From Ahaetulla prasina (taxonomy: Eukaryota; Chordata; Lepidosauria; Squamata; Colubridae): DNA of 64,000 bases. Shown here in pieces: positions 10,049 to 20,469 of the stretch. The notes beneath the pieces were generated by a model, which saw only the letters and a list, made by a program, of their open reading frames with translations, searched no databases and was not told the origin of the DNA. The translations under genes were made by a program, and so were the position numbers. Position 1 is the stretch's first letter, and each line of letters begins with the position of its first letter. Where the stretch lies: assembly GCF_028640845.1 (NCBI RefSeq), contig NC_080546.1, positions 82,493,757-82,557,756 of the forward strand. The letters are read 5' to 3'.

Positions 10049-11489
10049 TGTTGTGGTCCATCAGCAGCCTATGGAGCTGGCAATGGAGTTGGACAGCGAT
10101 GAGGCTGAGGTGAGGCCAGGGCCATCGGGAAGTGAGGTGCGGACTCCAGAGCCTCCAGAGACTGATAGTAGTGAGGCAGAGGAAAAGGAGGAGCCTGTTC
10201 CTAATTTATTTATTTATTTATTTTATTATTTAAACTTTTATACCGCCCTTCTCCTGAAGGACTCAGGGCGGTGTACAGCCTACATTAAAACAGTTAAATA
10301 TACAAACTTAAAATAACAATTAAAAAACTTATTCAATAAAGGCCGAAATTAAAATCGTCAAATTGACCATATTAAAATACCCAATAAAATTATTAAAATT
10401 GAAAAAATTTAAAATTCAGGCCAGTCCCGCTTGGATAAATAGATAGGTTTTCAATTCCTGGTGAAAGGTCCGAAGGTCAGGTAATTGGCGTAAACCGGGG
10501 GGATGTTCGTTCCAGAGAGTAGGTGCTCCCACAGAGAAGGCCCTTCCCCTGGGGGCTGCCAGCCGACATTGCTTGGCGGACGGCACCCTGAGAAGACCCT
10601 CTCTGTGGGAGTGCACAGGTCGGTGGGAGGCATGAGGTAACAGCAGGCGGTCCCGTAAGTACCCGGGCCCTAAGCCATGGAGCGCTTTAAAGGTGGTAAC
10701 CAGCACCTTGAAGTGCACCCGAAAGACCACAGGTAGCCAGTGCAGACTGCGCAGGAGTGGTGTTACCCGGGAGCAACGTGATGCTCCCTCAATCACCCGC
10801 GCAGCTGCATTCTGGACTAACTGGAGTCTCCGAGTGCACTTCAGAGGTAGCCCCATGTAGAGAGCATTGCAATAATCCAGACGAGAAGTGACGAGAACAC
10901 GAGTGACCCTGCATAAAGCATCCCGGTCAAGAAAGGGGTGCAACTGGCGGACCAGGCGAACCTGGTAAAAAGCTCTCCTGGAGACGGCCACCAAATGATC
11001 TTCAAACGACAGCCGTCCATCCAGGAGAATGCCCTGTGCACTCCTTCTGTTGCCAATGACTCGCCCCCAACAGTCAGCCGCGGCTGAAGCTGACTGTACC
11101 GGGGTGCCGGCAACCACAGTCACTCCGTCTTGGATGGATTGAGTCCGAGTAATGCACACATGAGAAGAGCTGCCCCTCCCATAAGGCTTAAAACAGACAG
11201 TAACGTCATTTGGGCTTTGCCAGAAAACAACATTGTAGCTGCATCTTCTGCTTCATCTTCTGCTTCGTCTACATCTTTGTTTTTGTGGCTTCTTTGCCAG
11301 GAAGGGCCTTTGGCAGTTTGCCTAATTGGACTAAGGTTTGTGAGATAACTGAGGAATTTGTGTTGGGAGGCATTTGTTTTACTTTGAGTTGAACGACGCT
11401 GGGAATGAAGTAATTCCCAGCTGTTCGAATAAAGTTTGTTTTTCCATGGACTAAGTTTATTATTACCTACTTGGGCCTGGGTCACAACA
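10049..11489 (+). mobile_element. Solo LTR, family A, interrupted by an L3 LINE
   Basis: The LTR begins TGTTGTGGTCC and ends GGGTCACAACA. It is flanked by a perfect 5-bp target-site duplication, CAATC (10044-10048 and 11490-11494). An AATAAA polyadenylation signal lies near 11430. The 5' part carries an open frame from the first bases (phase GTT GTG) encoding an acidic stretch (ELDSDEAEVRPGPSG, DSSEAEEKEEP). That frame is cut by the L3 LINE at 10203-11159 and resumes as MRRAAP. No internal retroelement genes flank it, so it is a solo LTR left by LTR-LTR recombination. Confidence 0.9.
10203..11159 (-). mobile_element. L3-type CR1 LINE, 5'-truncated, ORF2 C-terminus intact
   Basis: A 247-residue uninterrupted ORF (10416-11159, minus) encodes the thumb and C-terminal part of the L3 reverse transcriptase, with RLDYCNALYMGLP, RRLQLVQNAAARVI, LHWLPVVFRVHFKVLVTTFK and LWNEHPPGLRQLPDLRTF. 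It lacks the catalytic palm, so it cannot encode an active enzyme. The 3' end has the GCCCTGAGTCC-type stem and AATAAA-type tail at 10203-10235. It is inserted in LTR A at a TAAT sequence. The 5' breakpoint is at the NPSKTE codons, close to that of the copy ending at 25930. Confidence 0.9.
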
Positions 11490-11499
11490 CAATCTTTCT

Positions 11500-12035
11500 T
11501 TTTACTCAAATTCAGAAAGCATATTCCATTTATGCTATTTTTTTCCCTGGCTATCTAGGGCTCAAACCTAAGGCTGAAGGAATCTTGACTTTGGAAAAAG
11601 TGCAGAGAAGAATAACTAAGACGATTAAAGGCCTGGAGACTAAAACATATGAGGAAGAGGTATGGCTAGTCTACAGAAAAGAAGGACTAAGGGTGACATG
11701 ATAGCAATATTTTGGTATTTGAAGGGCTGTCACAAAGAAGAAGGGGTCAACTTATTTTCCAAAGCACCAGAGGGCAGGACAAGAAACAATGGATGGGAAG
11801 TAATCAAAGAGAGAAGCAACTTGGAATTAATGAGAAACTTCCTAACAGTGAGGACAATTAACCAATGGAACAGAAGTTGCCTTCAGAAGTTGTGGGTTCT
11901 TGATCACTGGAAGATTTTAAGAAGAGACTGGACATGTGTACATCTGAAATGGTATAGGGTCTCCTGCTTGTGCAGGGGGGTTGGACTAGAAGACCTCCAA
12001 GGTCCCTTCCAGCTGTATTCTGAATTAAATTGTCA
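11500..12035 (+). mobile_element. CR1 LINE 3' fragment
   Basis: It encodes LEKVQRRITKTIKGLETKTY and, in another frame, CHKEEGVNLFSKAPEGRTR and SNLELMRNFLTVRTINQWN, the C-terminus of CR1 ORF2. It ends with the CR1 3' terminus (GGGTTGGACTAGAAGACC, AAGGTCCCTTCCAGC). It is frameshifted and 5'-truncated. Confidence 0.88.
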
Positions 12036-12603
12036 AGTTTCTCTCTGTTCTATTTGTGGGCTATTTCATCTTAACTAGAAAACCAGTGGAAGTTGCTGAC
12101 GATGAGGTCAGAAGCCAGTACTATAAACAGCACAGCTCTGCTTGCAATTGTTTAGAATCTCAGACCCTGATTTCTTCTAGAGGACTAGCATTTTCCTTTT
12201 TCTTCCCCCAACTCTTTTCAATATGAGCCTGTAATACTGGCTATCGATAGCAAGGCTGCTCAGAGTGACAAGGTTACAATCTACACTTTGATTCATGGAT
12301 CACCCTCCAGGCAATTTCATATGTAGCGTGCCATTCCATGCGGTTACTTAATTACATTTGGAGGTGGCATCATTTGATTCTCGAAGGTTAATTATTGAGT
12401 TGCCATTAAATGGAACCCAGAAGTTGATGTCTGTAGAAATGTCCTCCATTTTTGAGTGCTGTATTGATAATCTGCAGTTCCTCCAGGGATACCCTAGTCA
12501 TCTTCTGAAATTGTCCCTTCAATGTATCCATTGATACCTGTTGATTCTGCTCTCTTCTCCATTGTAAAATACATTTCCCAGTTCGGGTGCTGAAATTATT
12601 AAA
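12036..12603. other. Interval with no recognised element
   Basis: Balanced composition and no repeat recognised. It is one of the longer non-repetitive stretches. No coding signal was seen. Confidence 0.5.
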
Positions 12604-12865
12604 GCTGAAGGTAAAGTTTTCCTGTTTCCAGTTGTGTCCAACTCTAGGAGGGTGGTGCCCATCTTCATTTCTTAGCCAAGAGAGCTAGAATTATCTGAAG
12701 ACACTTCCATGGTAATGCGGCCAGCATGACTATACACTGACGCGCACTGAAAGCCATTGCTTTCTCACTGAAGTGGTGCCTATTTATCTACTCGCATTTG
12801 CGTGCTTTCGAACTGCTAGGTGGGCAGGAGCTGAGGCGAGTAACAGGAGCTCCCCCCATCACATG

Positions 12866-13948
12866 TGTTGTGACCCAGGCCCAAGTAGGTAGTAGGAAAG
12901 TCAGTCAGTGAAAAAAAAAACTTTATTCGAACAGCTGAGAATTACTTCATTTCCAGCATAGTTCAACTAAATTAAAGCAAATTCCTCCCAACACAAATTC
13001 CTCAGTCCTATTGCAAACCTTGGTCCAATTAGGCAAACTGCCAAAGGCCTTTCTTGGCAAACATTCAGAAGTCACTGATACAAAAATAAATGCAAGATGT
13101 AGACGAAGCAGAAGCTACACGACACGAAGCAGAAGACGAAGCTATCAGCATTGTTTTCCAGCAAAGCCCAAACACCGTTGCTGGTCCTTTTTAAGCCTTT
13201 TGGGAGGGGCCAATAATCTCTTGGCCCTACTCCCGAGTTGCCTTTTTGCTTGAGCTGCTCTTGCCTTTTCTTTTTCTTTTTTTATTTTGTCACAACATTA
13301 TATACAAGCACATACATTGAAAGGAAAATAATAGGACAGGAATGGTAGGCACTTTTGTGCACTTATGCACGCCCCTTATAGTCCTCTTAGGAATGGGGTG
13401 AAGTCAATGGTAGACAGTTTTTGGTTAAAGCTTTTGGGAGTTTGAGAAGAGACCACAGAGTCAGGTAGTGTGTTCCAAGCGTTAACAACTCTGTTACAAA
13501 AGTCATATTTTCTGCAATCAAGACTGAAGCAGTTAACATTGAGTTTAAATCTATTGTTTGCTCTTGTATTACTGTGATTGAAGCTGAAGTAGTCTTTAAC
13601 AGGAAGGACATTGCAATAGATGATTCTGTGTGTTAAACACAGGTCTTGTCGGAGTCGGCGGAGTTCTAGGTTTTCTAATCCCAGGATTTCAAGTCTGGTG
13701 GTATAAGGTATTTTGTTGTTTACAGAGGAGCAGAGAACTCTTCTTGTAAAATATTTCTGGACTCGTTCAATTGTAGCTCTTCTCATGCGTGCATTAGGAA
13801 CAGGCTCCTCCTGTTCCTCTTCCTCACTACTATCAGTCTCTGGAAGCTCTGGAATCCGCACCTCACTCCCCGATGGCCCTGGCCTCACCTCAGCCTCATC
13901 GTTGTCCGACTCCGTTGCCAGCTCTGCAGGCTGCTGTAGACCACAATA
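12866..13948 (-). mobile_element. Solo LTR, family A, interrupted by an L2-group LINE
   Basis: On the plus strand it reads TGTTGTGACCCAGG...CCACAATA. The flanks are ACATG (12861-12865) and GCATG (13949-13953), a 4/5 target-site duplication, so this copy is older than the other family A LTRs. The polyadenylation region (ACTTTATTCGAAC on plus) is near 12920. The acidic U3 frame (ESDNDEAEVRPGPSG, DSSEEEEQEEPVP) is intact until the nested LINE. Confidence 0.85.
13265..13775 (-). mobile_element. L2/CR1-group LINE, C-terminal fragment inside LTR A
   Basis: The minus strand encodes RVQKYFTRRV, LEILGLENLELRRLRQDLCL, NHSNTRANNRFKLN, NRVVNAWNTLPDSVVSS and TIDFTPFLRGL followed by a stop. This is the typical end of an L2/CR1-group reverse transcriptase. 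The 3' UTR and a T/A-rich tail lie at 13265-13375. The insertion is in the same orientation as the host LTR and keeps its reading frame. Confidence 0.85.
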
Positions 13949-13957
13949 GCATGTCAC
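13376..13957 (-). pseudogene. 193-codon chimeric ORF: LTR U3 frame fused to LINE C-terminus
   Basis: A single open frame starts near the LTR edge, runs through the acidic family A U3 sequence to MRRA, then continues without a stop into the LINE (TIERVQKYF...) to the natural LINE stop after FLRGL. The first ~60 residues are Asp/Glu/Pro/Ser-rich; the rest matches a non-LTR reverse transcriptase C-terminus without catalytic residues. It is probably an accident of insertion; nothing shows that it is expressed. Confidence 0.6.
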
Positions 13958-14441
13958 CTAGATCCCGAACCTGGGTTGTCAGCTTTTCAGCTTTCCAGTG
14001 TCTTTATCCATCACACTGCCCTGCTGAAATGATTACATTATTTTTATCCACAATACAATGAGTCTTTGTTTTCTATTGGAGTCACTGGGCACCAGTGTGC
14101 ATTGACTACATACTATGCTTTAGTTATGTACTGTTTCAATGTATACCTGTGTATCGTTGTGTCAAACTCTGCTGAAAAATTTCTTTATTTTTATGATGCT
14201 TGTTACATAAGATGCTATAGCACGTAAATATCAATACAGGCCTTTGGAAGCCTTAAGGTTCATTTCTCAAAGAAACTGCTAATCCCACTTTTCAGGTTTT
14301 GTAAGTACTTCAGTATTTAAAATGGGAATTTTTTTCATCCTTTCTCTAGCAGATGAAAGGACATTTCGCTTTTAGCTTTTAGCAAAACACAAAAGAGACC
14401 CGAACACAAGTATTTGAAGCTTTCTAATTTCACGACTTCAA

Positions 14442-14451
<10 letters not shown>

Positions 14452-14479
<28 letters not shown>

Positions 14480-14481
14480 TT

Positions 14482-14547
<66 letters not shown>

Positions 14548-14575
14548 TAAAATATGTGTGTGTGTGTGTCTATAT
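14452..14575 (+). repeat. (TG)n-(GATA)n-(TG)n compound microsatellite
   Basis: A (TG)n run at 14452-14479 is followed by about sixteen GATA units (14482-14547) and a second short (TG)n. GATA is the Bkm-type repeat first described from snake sex chromosomes. Confidence 0.95.
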
Positions 14576-14612
14576 CTTAACCTCTCATCCATGTTCAAGA
14601 TGAATTCCATTT

Positions 14613-15433
14613 TGGGCACAGAATATTCAGGAACCAATAATGTTGGAAACATGGGAGAAAATCTGGGTTAGAAATGTTAAGTTTACACAAGCACAGAATT
14701 TAAGGGAAAATTTTTATAAGATGTTTTATAGATGGCACTTAGATCCCAAAAAATTATCATGTATGTATCCTGATATCCAAGCGAAATGTTGGAGGTGTGA
14801 TTGTGATGACGCTACATATTTTCATATTTGGTGGACTTGCAAGAAAATTAAGGTCTTTTGGATAAGAATTTGGTGGATTATTCAAAATGTACTGAAGAAG
14901 AAGATAAAGTTCCTGCCACAATTTTTCCTTTTGGGAATTATAACGGATTGTACAGGGATTGAGACTAAATTGATTCTGAATTTAATAACAGCAGCAAGAC
15001 TGTTGATTGGACAATACTGGAAGAAAGAAGAGGTACCTACAATAGAAGAATGGATACTGAAAGTCATTAATTTGGCTGAGATGGCTAAAATCTCAGCTTT
15101 TTTAAAAGACAATACGCAGGAAAGATATTTAATTGAATGGAAAAAATGGATTGATTATCTACAAAACAGATATCAGATTAAGAAATATCAGATTGCCTTT
15201 GAATAATTAGGAAGTTATTTTATGTTATGGGAGGGGTTGGGAGATGAAAAGCTTTGGATGAGGTTAATTGGATTGGAAGGGAAAATTTTATTCTATGTTT
15301 GGTTTATGTATAACAATACCTTGTGATTGACCCGGGAAGCCGGGGGGGGGGGGGAGGGAGTTTTCTGGGAGGGAGGGGGGAAAAAAGGGGGGAAAATGTT
15401 TTTGTTTTTTTTAAACTTTTTCAATAAAAAAAA
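14613..15433 (+). mobile_element. L1 LINE, 5'-truncated 3' end with target-site duplication
   Basis: An intact 188-residue ORF (14640-15206) is the C-terminus of L1 ORF2, with KCWRCDCDDATYFHIWWTCK, LLGIITDCTGIETKLILNL and EEWILKVINLAEMAKISAFL. The 3' UTR holds a long G-run (15342-15377) and ends AATAAAAAAAAA. A perfect 16-bp target-site duplication, AAGATGAATTCCATTT, lies at 14597-14612 and 15434-15449, typical of L1 target-primed integration. The perfect duplication and open frame suggest a young insertion. Confidence 0.93.
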
Positions 15434-15670
15434 AAGATGAATTCCATTTAACTAGGAACATAGTGCAAAGACTGTATATCAAGGTAGGGTGATAAATGCA
15501 AGCGATGATTTCAAAAACAGTATTCAGAGTACATTTTCTTTTCTGAAATATTAACATTCATTTAATATATTTGGACAAGTCATAAGTTTTCCTCAGCTTT
15601 GGCGTTATCATGATTTAGCTGCAGGTCATTCTGACTTTGGATGTTTTTAAAATCCTGTTGTTTGGGATGA

Positions 15671-15785
15671 TAGATTAGATTAGATTAGATTAGATTAGAT
15701 TAGATTAGATTAGATTAGATTAGATTAGATTAGATTAGATTAGATTAGATTAGATTAGATTAGATTAGATCAGATCAGATCACAT
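15671..15785 (+). repeat. (GATTA)n pentanucleotide microsatellite
   Basis: Over twenty uninterrupted TAGAT units decay into CAGAT/CACAT variants at the right end, adjoining a MITE whose right flank repeats the CACATCACATC sequence. Confidence 0.95.
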
Positions 15786-15796
15786 CATTTCACATC

Positions 15797-16802
15797 CGGG
15801 GTGGGATTCAAAAATTTTAGCAACCGGTTCTCTGCCTGTTTGCTGGGTGGGCGTGGCCTACTCAGCCTCCTGCACCATGGGGGAGGGGGGATTTTCACCC
15901 TCCCAAAGCAAAAATGGCCTCCCCTGGGTTCTGGTGGCCCTCTGGAGGCCAGGAACGAGACCATTTCTGGACTTCTGGAACTTTGGAGAGGCCTGTTTTT
16001 TTGACCTCCCAGAGCCTCTGTGCAGGTGCTGCACTTACCTGACATCCAAAACAGGCTGCGTGGAGAATCCTGGTGTTGTGCCCCGTCCTCCTCAGCTGGG
16101 CCCCTCCCATCTCCTCCCGGGCCTGTTATCAGACTCCGATTCTGATAATGAAGATGAATGGCCTGTCATGCCTCCAGCCCCCGGCCCGGGCCCCATGCCT
16201 GGAGAGGAGTCAAGGAGTGAAAAGAGAAATCCAATACAGCTCACTCATACTGTGTTTGTTCCTTCAACGCAGCCATCAGAGCAGGAAGTCAGCCAAGTGG
16301 TGCAATTAGCCGAACCTGCTCCCTCTGACCCCTCCCTTTCCCAGATGCCAACAGTAGAGACAGCTGAAGACAAGTCAGAGTGGGAGGATCCTCGCTTCCG
16401 GAGATCTGAGAGGCAACGCCAGCAGAAGGAAGGGTGGGGCAGGCCTGGATAAATGCTGAGTCATGGAGTCACACCCCACAGCCTATATAAAGGACCTGCT
16501 TTTGGCATTCCAACCTTGAGTCAAGCAAAGTCTCATGTAGTTTGCTGAAGTCACAACTTGGACTCCTGCCTGCCCTGAGAAACCTGGAAGGAATTTGGCA
16601 AAGCTGCAGAGGCTTCGTTGCCACGCTTGATACGGACTTCCTAGACCCGGTCGTCAGAGGGGGAGTGGGATACAACACCTGGGAGGGGAGGGGTGATGTG
16701 ACGAGGCCAGCCACTTCTTGCAACTACCGGTTCGGAGAACCAGATGTAAAATTAGCATCCGGTTCGCCCAAACTAGTCCGAACCGGCTGAATCCCACCCC
16801 TG
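15797..16802. mobile_element. hAT-type MITE hosting a solo LTR
   Basis: The termini are CGGGGTGGGATTCA and TGAATCCCACCCCTG. Imperfect 8-bp flanks, TTCACATC (15789-15796) and ATCACATC (16803-16810), mark the insertion. The interior carries the AACCGGTTC motifs typical of this MITE family in the window. LTR B (16074-16677) is inserted in it. Confidence 0.82.
16074..16677 (+). mobile_element. Solo LTR, family B, with U3 ORF
   Basis: It runs from TGTTGTGCCCC to GGGATACAACA with a perfect 5-bp target-site duplication CCTGG (16069-16073 and 16678-16682). An open frame in phase GTT GTG from the first bases runs to a stop at 16452. It is Pro/Ser-rich with an acidic patch (LLSDSDSDNEDEWP) and ends DPRFRRSERQRQQKEGWGRP. 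A TATATAA promoter element follows at about 16485, so the ORF lies wholly in U3. Confidence 0.9.
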
Positions 16803-16851
16803 ATCACATCACATCAGGCTAAGTTAGTCTAAGCTTCTGAGTTAGTTCTGA

Positions 16852-16965
16852 GTCAGAACTGAAAAGCTTCTTGGATGACAAGAAAAACAAAATCCAGTTG
16901 CCTTTTGAAAAAGCAACTTTGGGACGACAATGATCTGGATGACCGAGAATCTCTACAGACATTCA
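16852..16965 (+). mobile_element. Decayed fragment of a hairpin-bearing repeat
   Basis: It contains CTGAAAAGCTTCTTGGATGA and then GTTGCCTTTTGAAAAAGC and GGACGACAATGATCTGGATG. The same order of motifs occurs at 38340-38433 and, inverted, at 49945-50080. The hairpin GCTTCT/AGAAGC is degraded here. Confidence 0.6.
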
Positions 16966-17097
16966 ACCATTTGTTAAATTTGACATGCTAAATAATTTAT
17001 GTATGTTCCTACACTGGTCTGTGTTGTGTCCGCTCTCTCTACGGGTGTACCAAGCTAGCATTTATTTCAGTGATATTTTAAGATAACATTATAGAAC

Positions 17098-18202
17098 TGT
17101 TCTGACCGAGGCTCCCTTAAAAAGCAGGAAGCAGAGTCTTGGTCCCAGCAAAACCCCTTTTATTCACATGACTGTGAATTACTTTCATTCACAGTCAGCA
17201 AGACCTGTCCAAACAGTCTTTCAGAGGAATATTTATCAACACAGACCTTATCTCACTTGGGAAGCTGCCTGTTGTGTCTCGCCCACTTTCACCGCAGCCG
17301 GGGCCTTCTTATCTGCTTCCAAACGCTGAGGAATGTCCTAGTATGCCTCCCGGCCCCAGCCCTGGCTCCATGCCCAGACAGGCTGAGGAGGAAGAAGTAC
17401 CTCCAGCCCCCAGCTCTGGCTCCATGCCCAGGCAAACGGAGCAACTAGACCCCGACCCCTCCCCCACAGCATGTGAGCCTGAGGAAGGTCAATTGCCAAC
17501 AGCTGCAGACTGGAGTGACCCTCGCTTCAGAAGAATTGATAGGCGGCGGCGACAGAAGGAAGGGAGGGGCAGGCCTGTATAAGTGCTGAGTCATGGAGCC
17601 ACACCCCATGGCCTATATAAAGGATCTGCTTTCTGGCATTCTCTGAGTCAGGCAAAGTCTAACATATCTTGCTGAAGTCACTTTCTGGTCTCCTGCCTGC
17701 CTTGAGAACTTTGCTAGGACTTTGGCAGAGCTGCAGAGGCACGCCTGATTCGGATTTCCCTGACCCGGTCGTCAGTGGAGGAGTGGGACACGACACTGCC
17801 ATGTCTATAGTTTCCAAACACAGTGCAAGGCAAACTTGGCCCAGAGTCTCTGGGATTCATGGACAGATCTCCCCACTCTTGAAATGACCGAATGAATGAA
17901 TCATTTCCTGCAAAAACCCACTCCCCATTCGCTCCTCTTTTGTTTCCTATGGGAGGGGCCAATCACCTCAAAGGTATAGCTTTACTCCCAAGTCGACCCT
18001 GCTTTCTTAGTTGTTCTTGTCTTCTGGCACCTCTGTACATGTGCACACTGGGAACAGGCTCCAGCTGTTCCTTTGTCTCACTGCTGTCTAACTCCCTCTC
18101 TGCCTCTGACACAGAGCCCCCAGGACTGGCCCAAGTTCCTCCCCAACCTCCTGACTATCCAACTCTGCTGCCGGCTCTGCTGGCCGCCAGCAGGCCACAA
18201 CA
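17098..18202 (-). mobile_element. Solo LTR, family C, hosting LTR B
   Basis: It reads TGTTCTGACCG to GGCCACAACA on the plus strand with a perfect 5-bp target-site duplication AGAAC (17093-17097 and 18203-18207). On the minus strand it starts TGTTGTGGCC and encodes, with one frameshift, an acidic stretch (SEAERELDSSETKEQLEP) and GARRQEQLRKQG. The latter resembles family A (RRAARRQEQLKQRG). A family B LTR in the opposite orientation is inserted at 17270-17795. Confidence 0.88.
17270..17795 (+). mobile_element. Solo LTR, family B, nested in LTR C
   Basis: It runs from TGTTGTGTCTC to GGGACACGACA (526 bp) with a perfect target-site duplication CTGCC (17265-17269 and 17796-17800). The U3 frame is open from the start in phase GTT GTG to 17582 and ends DPRFRRIDRRRRQKEGRGRP. 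A TATATAAAGG box lies near 17614. Confidence 0.92.
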
Positions 18203-18207
18203 AGAAC

Positions 18208-19075
18208 ATCAATAAAGTTAAAGTGCATTTGTTCCAATTCCACTTATTTTTGTCCAGGCTACTGAATCTGTGCACTGAAATAGATTAATAGGTTTGGAAG
18301 GGAACATTGGAAGTCTATATATATTTCACTCACTTCCCACTTTGTGCAAATATTTTAAATTCTTGGACTGTCCATCCTTTGGCCAGCTTTAAAGATGAAG
18401 GCTATATCCTGTCAGGAAGAAAATCAAACAGTTGTTTTACTATAGAGTAGGTCACAAGGAATTAATACACTATGTATTATTTAAACCTTTTGTTCACTGT
18501 ATAGCATGGTTTTACTAATCAACGGATAAATTAGATCTGCTAGCTCTATATTTGAATCAACAGCTAATTTTAGCAGGGTTTTTTCCTTTGCATTTTCCTC
18601 CCAGCATCTATTTGCCTAATGCTTGCACACAGCAGTAGAATATATTTTAAAACATGCAAATATTTTACAAACACGAGAATTCTTTGCAGCCGCCACATCT
18701 AATTTGCATGTCGAATTCTCTGTCGGAACTGACTGGAAATGCTTAGCTTCCGCAAATGCATTTGTTGTAATGGACACTGTTACAGCCTAGTAAATGGTAC
18801 TATACGTTTTTTTTTACCTATTTCATGAGCATTTTTTTTATCACTGCCCAAAATAAATTGCGGTTGCCTGTTTGACTCTTCCTGTTCCTCAGTTTAGGTT
18901 GTCACTGATGGAATGCGACAGGAACAGCCAAAAAAAAAGTCTATTCTTTAGGCAGCTTAATTAATGTGCTTCAAACTGGGGGGGGGAATCTTGTCCTAGG
19001 ATGAGAAAGAAGCAGATTTACTTATCTGCTAGGAAGAGAAATGAGAATATAATTTGTTTAATTACTATTCTTCTC
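18208..19075. other. Interval with no recognised element
   Basis: No repeat was recognised apart from a possible short CR1-like 3' remnant near 18290-18330. No coding signal was seen. The compositionally ordinary part at 18380-18900 is a candidate for unique DNA. Confidence 0.5.
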
Positions 19076-19080
19076 TGTTG

Positions 19081-19398
19081 TGTCTCTTCTCTTCTCTTCT
19101 CTTCTCTTCTCTTCTCTTCTCTTCTCTTCTCTTCTCTTCTCTTCTCTTCTCTTCTCTTCTCTTCTCTTCCTTCCTTCCTTCCTTCCCTCCCCTCCCCTCC
19201 CCTCCCCTCCCCTCCCTCTCTCTCTCTTCTTCTCTTCTCTTCTCTTCTTCTCTTCTCTTCTCTTCTCTTCTCTTCTCTTCTCTTCTCTTCTCTTCCTTCC
19301 TTCCTTCCCTCCCCTCCCCTCCCCTCCCTCCTCCCCTCCCTCTCTCTCTCTTCTTCTTCTCTTCTCTTCTCTTCTCTTCTCTTCTCTTCTCTTCTCTT
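19081..19398 (+). repeat. Polypyrimidine (TTCTC)n / (CCTTCC)n array
   Basis: TTCTC blocks alternate with CCTTCC and CCCCT blocks, all pyrimidine on the plus strand. The CTTCC-CCCCT-CTCT-CTTCT module occurs twice (about 19168-19250 and 19290-19360), so the array grew by a larger internal duplication. Long ORFs across it on both strands are artefacts. Confidence 0.95.
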
Positions 19399-19449
19399 CA
19401 CATAGTAACTCCATTTCAACAATATTTGCCACTGTGGGAACAGTCATTC

Positions 19450-19976
19450 TGTCGTGTCCCACTCCTCCGCTGATGGCCGGGTCAGGGAAATCCGAATCAT
19501 GCGTGCCTCTGCAGCTCTGCCAAAGTCCTAGCAAAGTTCTCAAGGCAGGCAGGAGACCAGAAAGTGACTTCAGCAAGATATGTTTAGACTTTGCCTGACT
19601 CAGAGAATGCCAGAAAGCAGATCCTTTATATAGGCCATGGGGTGTGGCTCCATGACTCAGCACTTATCCCGGCCTGCCCCTCCCTTCCTTCTGTTGACAC
19701 CGCTTATCAATTCTCCTGAAGCGAGGGTCACTCCAGTCTGCAGCTGTTGGTAATTGACCTTCCTCAGGCTCACATGCTGTGGGGGAGGGGTTGGGGTCTA
19801 GTTGCTCCATTTGCCTGGGCATGGAGCCAGGGCTGGGGGCTGGAGGTACTTCTTCCTCCTCAGCCTGTCTGGGCATGGAGCCAGGGCTGGGGCCGGGAGG
19901 CATGCTAGGACATTCCTCAGCGTTCGGAAGCAGATAAGAAGGCCCCGGCTGTGGGGAAAGCGGGTGAGGCACAACA
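19450..19976 (-). mobile_element. Solo LTR, family B
   Basis: It runs from TGTCGTGTCCC to GGCACAACA on the plus strand (527 bp), with a perfect target-site duplication CATTC (19445-19449 and 19977-19981). On the minus strand the U3 frame is open from the first bases to 19664 and ends DPRFRRIDKRCQQKEGRGRP. It is very close to the copy at 17270-17795. Confidence 0.92.
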
Positions 19977-20225
19977 CATTCTGTAAGATCAAACCAAGAC
20001 AGTCATCTAAATAATTAGCGAAAGCAGACTGCTTGCCAGTTCACTATTATGATCCATTGTAGATGACAAATTAGTTTCTTGTTCAGCCCCTTCTTTATAT
20101 GGTATACTCCAGGAGGTTATGGTGAAATACAAAGACACATTTCCTCCAGGTTTTCATCAAACAAAAAAAATAAGGTTGGGCTAAGTCCGTTGGTGATGCA
20201 TGTCCCAGTATGCAATGACAACAAC

Positions 20226-20302
20226 AGAGAGAGAGAGAGAGAGAGAGAGGGAGGGAGAGGGAGAGAGAGAGAGAGGGAGAGAGAGAGAGGGAGGGAGGGA
20301 GG

Positions 20303-20346
<44 letters not shown>
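20226..20346 (+). repeat. (GA)n/(GAGG)n polypurine microsatellite
   Basis: About 120 uninterrupted purines, in GAGA runs broken by GGGA units. Confidence 0.95.
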
Positions 20347-20349
<3 letters not shown>

Positions 20350-20372
20350 ATTCTGCCTAAGCTTGACAGTTG

Positions 20373-20432
20373 ATATAACAGAATGACAGAGTTGGAAAGT
20401 ACCTTGGAGTCCTTTCTAATTTTCTTGTCCAA
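20373..20432 (-). mobile_element. CR1 3'-end remnant
   Basis: ACAGAGTTGGAAAGTACCTTGGAGTCC resembles the reverse complement of the CR1 3' terminus. Confidence 0.5.
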
Positions 20433-20469
20433 TCCCATATAAACTATCATCTCCATTTAACGACCCCAT

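Larger units (their letters stand above)
12604..14028 (-). mobile_element. Old Sauria-type SINE split by LTR A
   Basis: The minus strand carries the SINE body at 12604-12865 (GGTAAAG tail, CCAACTCTAGG, CGGCCAGCATGAC, GGAGCTCCCCCCATCAC). The tRNA-like head resumes at 13949-14028 (B box CCAGGTTCGGGATC, head GTGTGATGGATAAAGACACTGG). The LTR at 12866-13948 lies between the parts. Confidence 0.75.

Noticed and set aside
10203..11159. L3 LINE inside LTR A as the LTR's own internal region
   Set aside because: The LTR sequence resumes directly after it and the LINE has its own tail; it is a nested insertion.
15671..15785. Regular short repeats that could be mistaken for a CRISPR array
   Set aside because: Perfect pentamer microsatellite without spacers in a vertebrate genome.
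16074..16677. U3 ORFs as independent host genes encoding acidic proteins
   Set aside because: Each lies within a TSD-bounded LTR and recurs in many copies, so it is retroelement-encoded.
18380..18900. Candidate conserved enhancer in unique DNA
   Set aside because: Conservation cannot be judged from one sequence; no specific motif cluster was convincing.
19001..19663. Overlapping ORFs of 134-201 codons on both strands
   Set aside because: They are read-through of the TTCTC/CCTTCC polypyrimidine array, giving Leu/Ser/Phe or Arg/Glu/Lys repeats.
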